From Leisingera sp. SS27 (GTDB lineage Bacteria; Pseudomonadota; Alphaproteobacteria; Rhodobacterales; Rhodobacteraceae), in NCBI RefSeq assembly GCF_028368855.1, contig NZ_JAQNCY010000002.1:357165-421164 (forward strand): a DNA stretch of 64,000 nt, written 5' to 3'. The translations under genes and the position numbers were made by a program. Shown here in pieces: positions 37,115-46,067 of the stretch (position 1 is the first letter of the stretch; every line of letters begins with the position of its first letter). A model generated the notes under the pieces. It searched no databases. It worked only from the letters and a program-made list of their open reading frames with translations, and was not told the DNA's origin.

Positions 37115-39523
37115 ATGTTTGCGAAACTCGAGTCCTACCCCGCCGCCCTGCTGGAACTTGTTGCCGAAGCCAACACTGCTGCCAAGGCGATCCCGCCGCT
37201 CTTCCCGCTCTCTGCCAATGTTGCGGTGAACCCGTTCCTTGGCCAGACGAGCGAACCCCTGGCCGTCACTGCTGCGCGTCTTGAGCGCGCGGGAGGTGCC
37301 CGGATTACACCGCCGCGCGCCTATTGGGCGCAGAAGCTGGAGGCAGGCAGCATCACTGAAGCCGACCTGCAGGTCGCTCTGGCTGCGGTCGAAGGCCGCT
37401 TCAATGCGCCGAGACTGCAAGACATCAAGGCCGCCCTGGCCAGTGAGACTGCTGAACCCAAAGCCCTTCCAACAGTGGCCGAACTGGCCGCAGAGGTTTC
37501 GGGCATCGACTGGCCCGGACTGATCGAAGACCGCGTCAGCGTATGGGCCGCCAGTCATTTCGATCAGGGGCAGGCCCTGTGGCAGCAGGACGGCACCGGC
37601 GGTGCTTTCAGTGCCTGGCGGGACTTTGCCGCGCGTGACCTGACACCGGAGATCCACGGCCTGACGGGTTTCTGCGCCTTTGCTGCGGACACCAACCGGT
37701 CGCATTGGCGGGCCATCGGCCGGGCGTCGGAAACCCTTGGCGTGAACTCTAGCGCCGCCGCAACTGCATTCCACCGCTGGCTGATGACGCTGGGCGGCTG
37801 GGCACAGTACAGCCGCTATCTCCTGTGGCAAGCGGAACTGGAGGGCAAGCAGGACAGCACGGTGACAGAGCTTCTGGCCATCCGGATGGTCTTTGATGAA
37901 GCCCTGTTCGAGCTTTACAAAGACCAAATCCAGGCTCGCTGGGCAGAGGCTGTTGCGGCCCATCAGGCCCCGGTCACCCCGTCTGCGGACCTGGTCATCG
38001 ACGCTGTTCTGCAGGAGGCCGCAGAACGGGCCGGACAACGCGCCCTGGAGGCCAAGCTGCTGCAGGGCAAACCGCAGCAAACCGAAGGGCGCCCGGATGT
38101 GCAGGCAGCCTTCTGTATCGACGTGCGCTCGGAAGTGTTCCGCCGCGCACTGGAGGCGCAAAGCAGCAGCATCCAGACCATCGGTTTTGCAGGTTTCTTC
38201 GGCCTGGCCAGCGCCCATAAGGCCGCAGGTTCGGATGTGACCGAAAGGCGCAACCCGGTGCTGCTCCAGCCCGGCATGGCCTCTCAGGCAGGCGAAACCG
38301 GGCAAGCCAACCTCAACCGCCGTTACTCGGCACGGGCCAAACGCGCCTGGGGCCGGTTCAAGCTCGCCGCTGTCTCCTCCTTTGCCTTTGTGGAGGCCGC
38401 TGGCCCGATCTATGTGGGCAAACTGCTCCGGGATGCACTGGGGCTGAATGGCCAGCCGGCCGCAGATCCCGCCCCCGTGATGGACCCGGAAATCGATCTG
38501 GAGAGCCGCGTGGGCATGGCCCGATCGGTACTGACAGCCATGTCGCTGACGGAGAATTTCGCACGGATCGTGCTGCTGGCAGGCCACGGCGCCCGAGTAA
38601 CCAACAATCCGCATGAAAGCACGCTGCATTGCGGTGCCTGCGGCGGTTACGCCGGAGATGTGAATGCCCGCCTGCTGGCCAGCCTTTTGAACGACCCGAG
38701 CGTGCAGGCCGGCCTGCGGGACAAGGGGATCAGCATCCCCTCCGATACCGTCTTCGTGCCGGCGCTTCATCATACAACAACTGACGATCTGATCCTGTTT
38801 GAACAGGACCTGCCGGATGGGAAGCCGAAGCAAAACCTGAAGCAGCTGAGGACATGGCTCGCCGCAGCCGGCAGCCTGGCACGTGCCGAGCGCGCAATGC
38901 GCCTGCCGCGCGCGGACCGCGCCGCTGCAATTACCCGCCGGGCCCGGGATTGGGCTGAGACACGCCCTGAATGGGGTCTGGCAGGCTGCCGCGCCTTTGT
39001 CGCGGCGCCGCGCCACCGGACCGGCGCCACAGACCTGTCCGGCCAGGCCTTCCTGCACGACTACGACTGGCAGCGGGACGAAGGGTTCGGTGTGCTTGAG
39101 CTGATCGTGACGGCGCCCGTGGTGGTCGCCAGCTGGATCAGCCTCCAGTACTACGGCTCCACCGTGGCGCCGTCCGTGTTCGGCGGCGGCAACAAGCTGC
39201 TTCACAACGTGGTCGGCGGGATCGGCGTTCTTGAGGGCAACACCGGCGCGCCGCGTCCGGGGCTGCCGTGGCAATCCGTCCACGACGGCACCGGTCTGCA
39301 GCACGACCCGCTGCGCCTGACCGTAGTCATCGAAGCGCCGCGCGAAGCGATGTCGAAAATCCTGAAACGCCACCCCAGGGTGCGCGAGCTGTTTGACAAC
39401 GGCTGGCTGCACCTGATCGCAATGGACGGCGAAGGCAAGCTCGCCTGGCGCTACCGCCCTGGCCTCGAATGGGAACGCTTTAACGAACGCGCAGAAGCCC
39501 TCCGCGCGATCGCCGCGGAGTAA
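37115..39523 (+). CDS. dabA: DabA, carbonic-anhydrase-like subunit of the DAB pump (DUF2309)
   Basis: Cytoplasmic zinc protein that with DabB accumulates bicarbonate; 802 residues. The four active-site residues known from Halothiobacillus DabA are recognisable: Cys334 and Asp336 in [12 protein letters not shown], His491 in [12 protein letters not shown] and Cys506 in [10 protein letters not shown] (the His-Cys spacing of 15 is the same). The ATG at 37115 is preceded by AAAGGA; the open frame before it belongs to dabB in another frame. No RuBisCO or carboxysome genes are in the window, so a heterotrophic role such as supplying carbon to anaplerotic reactions is likely. Confidence 0.92.
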   Translation: MFAKLESYPAALLELVAEANTAAKAIPPLFPLSANVAVNPFLGQTSEPLAVTAARLERAGGARITPPRAYWAQKLEAGSITEADLQVALAAVEGRFNAPRLQDIKAALASETAEPKALPTVAELAAEVSGIDWPGLIEDRVSVWAASHFDQGQALWQQDGTGGAFSAWRDFAARDLTPEIHGLTGFCAFAADTNRSHWRAIGRASETLGVNSSAAATAFHRWLMTLGGWAQYSRYLLWQAELEGKQDSTVTELLAIRMVFDEALFELYKDQIQARWAEAVAAHQAPVTPSADLVIDAVLQEAAERAGQRALEAKLLQGKPQQTEGRPDVQAAFCIDVRSEVFRRALEAQSSSIQTIGFAGFFGLASAHKAAGSDVTERRNPVLLQPGMASQAGETGQANLNRRYSARAKRAWGRFKLAAVSSFAFVEAAGPIYVGKLLRDALGLNGQPAADPAPVMDPEIDLESRVGMARSVLTAMSLTENFARIVLLAGHGARVTNNPHESTLHCGACGGYAGDVNARLLASLLNDPSVQAGLRDKGISIPSDTVFVPALHHTTTDDLILFEQDLPDGKPKQNLKQLRTWLAAAGSLARAERAMRLPRADRAAAITRRARDWAETRPEWGLAGCRAFVAAPRHRTGATDLSGQAFLHDYDWQRDEGFGVLELIVTAPVVVASWISLQYYGSTVAPSVFGGGNKLLHNVVGGIGVLEGNTGAPRPGLPWQSVHDGTGLQHDPLRLTVVIEAPREAMSKILKRHPRVRELFDNGWLHLIAMDGEGKLAWRYRPGLEWERFNERAEALRAIAAE

Positions 39524-39555
39524 CCTGCCTTTGCCGGCTTGAGAATGAGCAATCG

Positions 39556-39593
39556 GGCGGCACTGATCTGAAGATTTCAGAGCCGGTGCCGCC
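39556..39593. terminator. Hairpin after dabA
   Basis: GGCGGCAC (39556-39563) pairs with GTGCCGCC (39586-39593), with an inner CTGAA-GAT-TTCAG hairpin (39568-39580). There is no T-tract, so termination is only suggested by position between convergent genes. Confidence 0.4.
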
Positions 39594-39686
39594 TCCGGAT
39601 TGCATCAGCACCGGGGCTTTGTATCCTTCCACAGTTCAGGTCCGGCACTGCGCGGATGGTTGGCCGATGACCGGTTCGTGCAAAAG

Positions 39687-40379
39687 CTAGGCTCCCAGCC
39701 TTTTGCTCGTGTCCTCGGTTTTTTCGCCTCCGGCCATTCGCCCGAACGCCTGCCGCCAGCCTGGAGCCAGTGCTTCCATTTCCGCCAGCACTCCGGCATC
39801 TTCCAAGGATATCCTCCGGGTCAAGCGGGCTTGTGTCACGCGCAAGACGCTCCAGTCCGGGTGGCGCCTCTCTATCAGGGTTATCCTGTCGCCTGCCGCT
39901 ACGCCGCCTTCTTCCAGAACACGGTAGTACCACCCCGTACGGCCCGTTTTCTGAAACAGGTAAGGCATCTTTTCGTTGCCCGTATGAAAGCCAAGTTTCC
40001 AGCACGGCTGGCGGCCCTGGCTGATCTGAACGGTGGCAGACCCCAGCCTGAGGATATCGCCTATACAGAGGTTTTCTTCTGTCAGGCCAATTGTGGTGAT
40101 GTTTTCACCAAAAGCCGCAGCCGCCGTGCCGGGAGTCATATGCCCTTCGCTTTGCCAGGCGGCATAGTGATCAAAGGCATAGTGATGGACCGCTTTTTCC
40201 TCGCCGCCGTGCACGGTCAAGTCCGCCTGGGCATCGCCTGAAAATCCGGTCAGAGTAAGGGACTGGCGGCCGGGCACCCGGTCTTTCTGAATGGCTGAAG
40301 CTGCTTTGCCCGCCCAACGGTTCTGGACACTTCCGAAGAAAATGCCGCCGATTTCCACCGACAAGTCAGGATGTGTCAT
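39687..40379 (-). CDS. MOSC-domain protein, YiiM-like
   Basis: A 230-residue MOSC (molybdenum cofactor sulfurase C-terminal) domain protein. Typical features: TGFSGDAQADLTVHGGEEKA (about residues 45-65), YAFDHYAAWQ, GENITTIGLTEENLCIGDIL and the conserved cysteine in QGRQPCWKLGFHTG. YiiM-type members reduce N-hydroxylated compounds with a molybdenum cofactor; this activity is inferred. Its start abuts the stop of the MarR-type gene (TGA then ATG), so the two are cotranscribed. Confidence 0.88.
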   Translation of the reverse strand: MTHPDLSVEIGGIFFGSVQNRWAGKAASAIQKDRVPGRQSLTLTGFSGDAQADLTVHGGEEKAVHHYAFDHYAAWQSEGHMTPGTAAAAFGENITTIGLTEENLCIGDILRLGSATVQISQGRQPCWKLGFHTGNEKMPYLFQKTGRTGWYYRVLEEGGVAAGDRITLIERRHPDWSVLRVTQARLTRRISLEDAGVLAEMEALAPGWRQAFGRMAGGEKTEDTSKRLGA

Positions 40380-40922
40380 TCAGGCCTCTTTATGCTCAAT
40401 ACAAATCTTGTCTTTTTCCCCGGCTTCCAAGGCCAGCCCAAGCAAAGTGCAAAAGCCATTCGGAAAACTGGAATCGTGATAGGTACAGGTCCGGCAGCGT
40501 CCAAACGCCCGGCCGCCATTGGCAGCCAAAGCCAGCCTCAAACTTTGCATGAGGCCGCTTTCCAGATCTTCCCTGACGTCCGGCGGCAACGCGCCTATCG
40601 CCTTAGCAATGGGGTTCGGCTCCTTCAGGGCGGCCACACCTGCTTCTGTGAGCGCGTAGCATATTGACCGCTGATCCGTTTCTTGCCGCCGCTCGGTGAC
40701 ATACCCCTTGCGCACCAGCGCCTTCAGCGTCTGGGACATCGTTCCGCGCGTGGTTCCGAGATACTCCGCAACATGCGACGGCGACCGGGAAAACTGATTG
40801 GCTGCAGACAGATACTCGAGCGCCGCCTTTTGGGTCGGATTCAAATCCCCAATCCAGCCGCCTGCCGTGTCTATCCTGGCAAGGCGGTTGATGAGGATGC
40901 GGATACCGTGATCGTTTTTCAT
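40380..40922 (-). CDS. MarR-type regulator with a C-terminal four-cysteine cluster
   Basis: Transcription factor of 180 residues from ATG 40920-40922. The winged helix-turn-helix spans about residues 28-95 (FSRSPSHVAEYLGTTRGTMS, then LKALVRKGYVTERRQETDQR). After a helical linker the C-terminus has Cys in RCRTCTYHD, NGFCTLLG and DKICIEH, a Cx2C-x11-C-x15-C-like pattern that could hold an iron-sulfur cluster or zinc. Cotranscribed with a MOSC gene and divergent from a secreted protein gene; two copies of a shared operator-like sequence lie in the 85-base gap. Confidence 0.85.
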   Translation of the reverse strand: MKNDHGIRILINRLARIDTAGGWIGDLNPTQKAALEYLSAANQFSRSPSHVAEYLGTTRGTMSQTLKALVRKGYVTERRQETDQRSICYALTEAGVAALKEPNPIAKAIGALPPDVREDLESGLMQSLRLALAANGGRAFGRCRTCTYHDSSFPNGFCTLLGLALEAGEKDKICIEHKEA

Positions 40923-40932
40923 GACCAGACAA

Positions 40933-40987
40933 TAGCGAGTCGAAATTAAAGTTGCAATCCATCTCATCTTTTAGTAGCGAGTCGCTA
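40933..40987. promoter_or_regulatory. Paired operator-like repeats between divergent genes
   Basis: TAGCGAGTCG occurs at 40933-40942 and again at 40975-40984, 42 bases apart (four helical turns). The second copy is part of a palindrome, TAGCGA-G-TCGCTA (40975-40987). Likely binding sites of the adjacent MarR-type regulator. Confidence 0.65.
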
Positions 40988-41007
40988 TCAAATGAAAGGA
41001 GACGATC

Positions 41008-41757
41008 ATGAAGCTTTCCCCATCAGTACTTGCCGCCGTTGTTCTCAGGGCCTCAACGGCCTTCGCAGGCGGGGACCACGCCCTGCATCAAGAGGGGGCC
41101 GTCATTTCGCCTGCAGATCCTGGCAAGGCGGCGGATTTTGACATTCTGGCCTCCCATGCGCATCGCGATGGCAATACCGTGACCTTCCACATGACCACTG
41201 CCGGCACCGCAGGCGCCTCAGTCCCGGATTCGGGTGGGACAGTTGGCGGTGCAGATGTCTGGTCTTATGTGTGGCCGACCTCTCTGGACCCATCTGCAGT
41301 GGGGTTCGAGGGCGGCACCGGAATTCTTGCGCTGGCTGCAACCAGCCACCCGGATTTCGACGATACCCCGCTTTTTGACGAAAACGGCGATGGCGATCCC
41401 GCAAATGACGGTGTCGAATGGCACAGCCATTGGGTTGTTCTGACTCCGGCAGAGGCCTGCGGCCCAGGCGCATTAGCCGTGCGCGACATCCCCGAAGGCG
41501 CTTCGCCCAAGCTGCCCGCGACATGGCCGGGTTTCCCGGTCTTCTTGGACAGCCCAGGATTTACACCGCTGTTTGACGGGCCGGAAATCAAGGTGAACGC
41601 CGGATTTGCCAGCGATGTGCAGCTGGATGGCGTTGCCTATGACGGGGTCACCTCTGCATTGCGGGTGAATGCCAACATCCACGCCCCCCTGCTGTGTGTC
41701 ACCGATGTTTTCGATGTTGCCTCAGGTGATCTGAGCCTGCCCGGCAAGCTTCAGTAA
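41008..41757 (+). CDS. Secreted protein of unknown function
   Basis: A 249-residue exported protein. The N-terminal MKLSPSVLAAVVLRASTAFAG is a signal peptide, then a soluble beta-rich region with many Asp, Gly and Pro. Several His and Asp residues (GDHALHQEG, SHAHRDGN, EWHSHWVVL) and a DENGDGDPAND calcium-loop-like segment could bind metal. Two cysteines (EACGPG and LLCVTD) may pair. AAGGAGA precedes the ATG. It is divergent from and probably repressed by the MarR-type regulator. No named family was recognised. Confidence 0.75.
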   Translation: MKLSPSVLAAVVLRASTAFAGGDHALHQEGAVISPADPGKAADFDILASHAHRDGNTVTFHMTTAGTAGASVPDSGGTVGGADVWSYVWPTSLDPSAVGFEGGTGILALAATSHPDFDDTPLFDENGDGDPANDGVEWHSHWVVLTPAEACGPGALAVRDIPEGASPKLPATWPGFPVFLDSPGFTPLFDGPEIKVNAGFASDVQLDGVAYDGVTSALRVNANIHAPLLCVTDVFDVASGDLSLPGKLQ

Positions 41758-42022
41758 TCTCTAAGGGGCAGCCGCAGCAATCAATGTGGCGGCCCCTGGT
41801 TGAGAAAATGAAGAAATACGAAAGCCCATTTTTCGGGAGCCGCCCACCTGCCCCGGGATCCACCATCCAGTGAAAAAGAGGCCAGTCATCCTCCAAAAGT
41901 CAAACCGGTCCGGTCAAATCAGTCCTCTCAGCGGCTTGTAGTGCCGCGGTGTTTCCAAACGCTTCTGCGCGCCGTTTCTTCTTTGCAACCAGCATTTTGC
42001 GCGCGGCACTAGCCCGGGTTCT

Positions 42023-43033
42023 TCAGGCAGAAGTTTGCTTTCTGAACTGGCTGGGAGTCGCGCCCTCCCGCTGCCGGAAGGCGCGCTCAAATGCAGAAAC
42101 CTCAGAATAACCCAACCTTTCGGAAATGTCGTGAAGCTGCGCGCCCGGAGCCAGCAGCATGCGCTTGGCTATCTCCATGCGGCAGCCCGCCAGCAGACGG
42201 GAAAACTTCTGCCCTTCATCCTCCAGCCGGCGCCGCAGAGTACGGCGCGACATGCCCAGGGCGGCGGCGATGGCGGTCTGTTCAAAACTTTCACGGCCGA
42301 TCCGCATCAGCAGCTCTCGGCGCACCCGCACCGTCACCGGCGCCTCCCGTTCGCTTTGACGGGCGGAGCGGACAATCGACTGCGAAGCGGCTTTAAAGGC
42401 TGGATTTTCGCTGGCAGCCAGCGGCAGGTCAAGCAGGCCGGAGGAAAACACCAGCGTGTTCGAGGGCGCCGCACACTGTACCGGGCAGAGCGGCCCGGCG
42501 GCATTGTGACTGAGCAGCGCACTTGATTCGTGCTCTAGCGACAGCAGTTCAGGCCGCCAGTCCGGGCCGCTTGCAGAGCGAATCAGACTGTGGAAAACAG
42601 ACAGCGTCAACTCTGCATCCTGCTGCCGCGGCCAGATGCTGTTGTCGAGGATCCGGTAGGTCAGCCGTGCCTTGCCCCCATCCACCGAAAGGCTGAGCTC
42701 CGAGTCGCTTTGCACCATCGGAAAGGCATTGCGGAACAGTGCCAGAGCTGCCCCCAGCGTCGGCGCCTGCATGATATATTCACCAAGTGCGCCAAGGTTT
42801 TGCAGGTCAAAAACCGAACCGACCCGCCAGCCGAAATCGGGGAGTTGAAGCTGATGAGAGGCGTGTTCACAGAAGTCCACGAATTTCTTCAGACCTATTT
42901 CACCGTCCAGGTCTTGCGGATGTATCCCGGCGTTGCGGGAAATGGCTGCAGAGTCACCGTTCATGAACTCAACGGCCCGCAACGGATCGTTCAAGGTGGA
43001 GGCAGAAATCCGGGGCTGGTAAGTGTGTGGCAT
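42023..43033 (-). CDS. AraC-family regulator with arabinose-binding-type N-domain (OruR/ArgR-like)
   Basis: Regulator of 336 residues from ATG 43031-43033, preceded by GAGGAAA. The N-terminal two-thirds is the PF12625-type sensory domain (NAGIHPQDLDGEIGLKKFVD, FCEHASHQLQLPDFGWRVGS); the C-terminus is a double helix-turn-helix (AIAAALGMSRRTLRRRLEDE, and DISERLGYSEVSAFERAFRQ). It is divergent from qhpG with 160 bases between, which contain four phased TGTC repeats. It may therefore control the qhp cluster along with QhpR, or only itself. Confidence 0.88.
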   Translation of the reverse strand: MPHTYQPRISASTLNDPLRAVEFMNGDSAAISRNAGIHPQDLDGEIGLKKFVDFCEHASHQLQLPDFGWRVGSVFDLQNLGALGEYIMQAPTLGAALALFRNAFPMVQSDSELSLSVDGGKARLTYRILDNSIWPRQQDAELTLSVFHSLIRSASGPDWRPELLSLEHESSALLSHNAAGPLCPVQCAAPSNTLVFSSGLLDLPLAASENPAFKAASQSIVRSARQSEREAPVTVRVRRELLMRIGRESFEQTAIAAALGMSRRTLRRRLEDEGQKFSRLLAGCRMEIAKRMLLAPGAQLHDISERLGYSEVSAFERAFRQREGATPSQFRKQTSA

Positions 43034-43121
43034 CGCGCATTTCCTCTGGATTGCGCTAGAATACGGCAAAATTCGCCAATTCCAGAAAAATAGCCGCAAC
43101 CGGGGCCCAAGCGGCCGATTC

Positions 43122-43162
43122 TGTCCGGAAATGTCGGGTTGTTGTCCGGAAGTGTCCGCCAC
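43122..43162 (+). promoter_or_regulatory. Four helically phased TGTC repeats upstream of qhpG
   Basis: TGTCCGGAAA (43122), TGTCGGGTTGT (43132), TGTCCGGAAG (43143) and TGTCCGCCAC (43153) start 10, 11 and 10 bases apart, so all face one side of the helix. Taken as pairs they form a 16-base direct repeat at a 21-base interval, the usual arrangement of AraC-family operators. They end 32 bases before the qhpG ATG. Confidence 0.7.
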
Positions 43163-43193
43163 AAGAGGCGGCCCGCCGGGGCACCTTGGATAA

Positions 43194-44552
43194 ATGGCAC
43201 CTCAAATAGGCACCTTTGATATAGCGATCGCAGGCGGCGGCCCGGCCGGGTCGGTGGCGGCGGTTCTGCTGGCGCGGGCCGGGTTCCGCGTGGTGCTGGC
43301 CACCCTGCCGCCGCGCGCCGCCCGGTATGAGGGCATGTCCGCCCGCGTCGCGGCGATCCTAGCGCGGCACCACCTGCCGCTGGCCGGGATCGGCCCGGCG
43401 GCCCAGCGTCATGTCAGCTGGGGCGCGTTCCAGGGCGGGCAGAACAGCGAGCATCTGGCCGATCGGAGCGAGTTTGATGCCGGGCTGCTGAAGGCGGCGC
43501 AGGGTGCGGGCGTCAGGGTTGTTTTTGCGTCGGTGTCCAGCGTGCGGCCCGATGCAGGTGAAATCCGCCTGGCCGATGGCACATGCCTGACCGCCCGGCT
43601 GCTGTTTGAGGCCCGCGGCCGCCGGGCGCCGCGCCAATCCACTGAATTGAACCGCGCTGAGCTGGCCGGGCCGGACACGATCTCCGTTGCCGGATTCGTG
43701 CCGCCGCAGGCGGGAGATATGACCACACCGCGGATTGCGGCACGGCCCGGCGGCTGGGTCTGGTCGGTGCCTGTGGACCGGGACCGGCTGTGGCTGCAGG
43801 CGGTGGGCGCTGCGTCCTCGCTGGGGCAGTCAAGTGGCAAAGCCGCCGTGGCGGCGCTGTGGAGCGCTGTGGCGGGAGAGACCCCGCTGCCCCGCCGCTC
43901 CGTTGTTCATGCGATTTCGCCGCGCCTCGCGGCGCCGGATCTGGATCCGCGCTGCCCGCGGCTGGGTGATGCGGCGGTGGCGCTGGATCCCCTGTCGGGG
44001 CACGGGATGTTCTGGGCGGTCTCCTCGGCGCTGATGGCGGTGCCGGTTGCGCGGGCGCTTTTCGCGGGGGAGGCGGACTTGGCTCGCGACTTTTACCGCA
44101 ACCGGGTGGCGGAGACGTTTTGGCGGCAGGCCCGAGTGGGCCGGGATTTTTACCGCGAGGCGGGGTTTCAGACGCCGTTCTGGCAGCAGCGCGCGGCCTG
44201 GCCGGATGAGGCCCCGGCGCATGAAACGGACATCCGCCCTCACACCGCGATGCAGGTGGTGGTGCAGGACGGTTTTCTGGCCCGGCGCGAGGTGCTGATC
44301 ACCCGCGATGCCCCCGGCGGCGCGGCTTTTGCTGCCGGGCAGGAGATCGTGCCGCTGCTGCGCCGCCTGAACGGGCAGCCGCTGCCGGACGCGGAGCGCT
44401 TTCACAGCGCGGTTCTGCCCGAGGCCCCGCCGCAGGCGGCGCAGGCGATCCATCAATGGCTTTTATCGCAAGGCTTTACCGAGGGGGCGCAGATCCCCTG
44501 GGACACTGCAAACAGGGAGACTGAACCATGCAACTACGACCCCACGGCCTGA
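43194..44552 (+). CDS. qhpG: QhpG, FAD-dependent monooxygenase for CTQ biogenesis
   Basis: Flavoprotein that hydroxylates the tryptophan of the amine dehydrogenase gamma subunit on the way to the quinone cofactor; 452 residues. The N-terminal Rossmann motif is IAIAGGGPAGSVAAVLLARAG; the second FAD motif is LGDAAVALDPLSGHGMFWA. It is related to tryptophan halogenase-type monooxygenases. It stands first in this locus and overlaps qhpA by 25 bases. Its placement before qhpA differs from Paracoccus, where G follows E. Confidence 0.88.
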   Translation: MAPQIGTFDIAIAGGGPAGSVAAVLLARAGFRVVLATLPPRAARYEGMSARVAAILARHHLPLAGIGPAAQRHVSWGAFQGGQNSEHLADRSEFDAGLLKAAQGAGVRVVFASVSSVRPDAGEIRLADGTCLTARLLFEARGRRAPRQSTELNRAELAGPDTISVAGFVPPQAGDMTTPRIAARPGGWVWSVPVDRDRLWLQAVGAASSLGQSSGKAAVAALWSAVAGETPLPRRSVVHAISPRLAAPDLDPRCPRLGDAAVALDPLSGHGMFWAVSSALMAVPVARALFAGEADLARDFYRNRVAETFWRQARVGRDFYREAGFQTPFWQQRAAWPDEAPAHETDIRPHTAMQVVVQDGFLARREVLITRDAPGGAAFAAGQEIVPLLRRLNGQPLPDAERFHSAVLPEAPPQAAQAIHQWLLSQGFTEGAQIPWDTANRETEPCNYDPTA

Positions 44553-46051
44553 CGGCTGCACTTCTGATATCAGCGGCGGGCGCAATGCCGGCAATGGCCA
44601 GCGAAGAGCTGCTGCAGAACATCTGCTCTGCCTGCCACACGGCAGAGAAAAACGGGCTGAGCCGGATCAGCGGCCAGCGCAAAAGCCCCGAGGGCTGGAT
44701 GATGACCATCGTCCGGATGCAGCAGTCGCACGGGCTGGAGATCAGCGCCGGGGACCGCCGCGCCATCGTGCAGCATCTGGCGGACACTCAAGGGCTGGCG
44801 CCTGCTGAGGCCGCGCCGTTCCGCTATGCGCTGGAGAAGGACCCGAACGCGCAGGAAAGCTTTGACGAGCCCTTCGCCTCGATGTGCGCGCGCTGCCACA
44901 CCGGCGCGCGGGGGCTGCTGCAGAACCGCACCGCGGAGGAGTGGGAGCTGCACATGGACTTCCATGTCGGCCATTTCCCCACCATCGAATACCAGGCGCT
45001 TGGCCGCGACCGGGAGTGGTACAAGATCGCCCGGACCGAGATCGCCGGCTATCTGGCCGAACAGAACCCGCTGGAGACCGCGGCCTGGACGGACTGGCAG
45101 GCGGCGGACAAGCAGCCGGTGGCGGGCGATTGGGTGGTGATGACCGATCTGCCCGGCATCGGCGAGGCCTACGGTAAGCTGACGGTGACCGGTGATGCCT
45201 CGCCCTATCAGGTCAGCGGCACGTTCATGACGGCGGACGGCAATGCGCATCCGGTGTCGGGGCAGATGAACCTGTACACGGGGTATGAATGGCGCGCCAA
45301 TCTGGACATTGGCGGAACCCCCTACCGCCAGGTGCTGGCGCTGTCGGAGGATGGCAACAGCCTGCAGGGCCGCCAGTTCGACCGCAGCAACGACGCCTTG
45401 GGCGCGCCGCTGAGCGGTGTGCGGGACGGGACTGGCAGCGTCATCCTGGGCACTGTTCCCTCTGCCGTGCCGGCTGGGGAGGCGCAGGTGCAGGTGGTTG
45501 GCACCGGGCTGGACGGGCTGGACGCCTCTGCCGGCGAGGCGGCTGCGAATACCTATGGCGCGGCGCTGTCGCTGGCCTCTGAAGGAAATGGCGTTGTCAC
45601 CTTCAGCGCGGGCGGGGTTGAGGGGCAGATCGCCCATTACACCTCTGTCGACAGCCTGCGGGTGGAGCCGGAGTTCACCATCGCCCGCGTTGGCGGCGGC
45701 AGCGAGGATGGCCCGGCAGCGGTGCCTGCCTATTTCAACGCGGTTGGCATGTGGAACGGACCCGATGGAAAAGCGGGGACCGAGGATGACGTGCGCATCG
45801 GACGGGTTGAGGCGCAATGGACCGTTGCCAACGCGCATGAGCACGCAGCGCACATGAAAGACACTGAATTTGCAGGCGAAATGCAGGCCAGTGGCATCTT
45901 TGCGCCCGCGGTTGCCGGACCCAACCCGGACCGCCCCTTTAGCGCCAATAATGCGGGTGAACTGACCGTGCAGGCAGAGGCGATGGGCCAGCAGGCGGAG
46001 GCGATGCTGATCGTCACCGTGCAGCGCTTCATCGACCCGCCGATCCGCTGA
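44528..46051 (+). CDS. qhpA: Quinohemoprotein amine dehydrogenase alpha subunit (diheme cytochrome c)
   Basis: Periplasmic large subunit that carries electrons from the CTQ cofactor to cytochromes; 507 residues. The signal peptide is at residues 1-24 (HGLTAALLISAAGAMPAMA). Two c-type heme sites are visible, NICSACHTA (residue about 33) and SMCARCHTG (about 120). The remainder forms beta-barrel domains. Shine-Dalgarno GGGAGA precedes the ATG. It is the first structural gene of the qhp operon; start codon overlap with qhpG argues for cotranscription. Confidence 0.93.
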   Translation: MQLRPHGLTAALLISAAGAMPAMASEELLQNICSACHTAEKNGLSRISGQRKSPEGWMMTIVRMQQSHGLEISAGDRRAIVQHLADTQGLAPAEAAPFRYALEKDPNAQESFDEPFASMCARCHTGARGLLQNRTAEEWELHMDFHVGHFPTIEYQALGRDREWYKIARTEIAGYLAEQNPLETAAWTDWQAADKQPVAGDWVVMTDLPGIGEAYGKLTVTGDASPYQVSGTFMTADGNAHPVSGQMNLYTGYEWRANLDIGGTPYRQVLALSEDGNSLQGRQFDRSNDALGAPLSGVRDGTGSVILGTVPSAVPAGEAQVQVVGTGLDGLDASAGEAAANTYGAALSLASEGNGVVTFSAGGVEGQIAHYTSVDSLRVEPEFTIARVGGGSEDGPAAVPAYFNAVGMWNGPDGKAGTEDDVRIGRVEAQWTVANAHEHAAHMKDTEFAGEMQASGIFAPAVAGPNPDRPFSANNAGELTVQAEAMGQQAEAMLIVTVQRFIDPPIR

Positions 46052-46067
46052 GACAGGGGGAGAGATC

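Noticed and set aside
37040..39412. A 790-codon open frame on the minus strand
   Set aside because: It is the antisense shadow of dabA; high GC suppresses stop codons. DabA on the plus strand has clear catalytic motifs.
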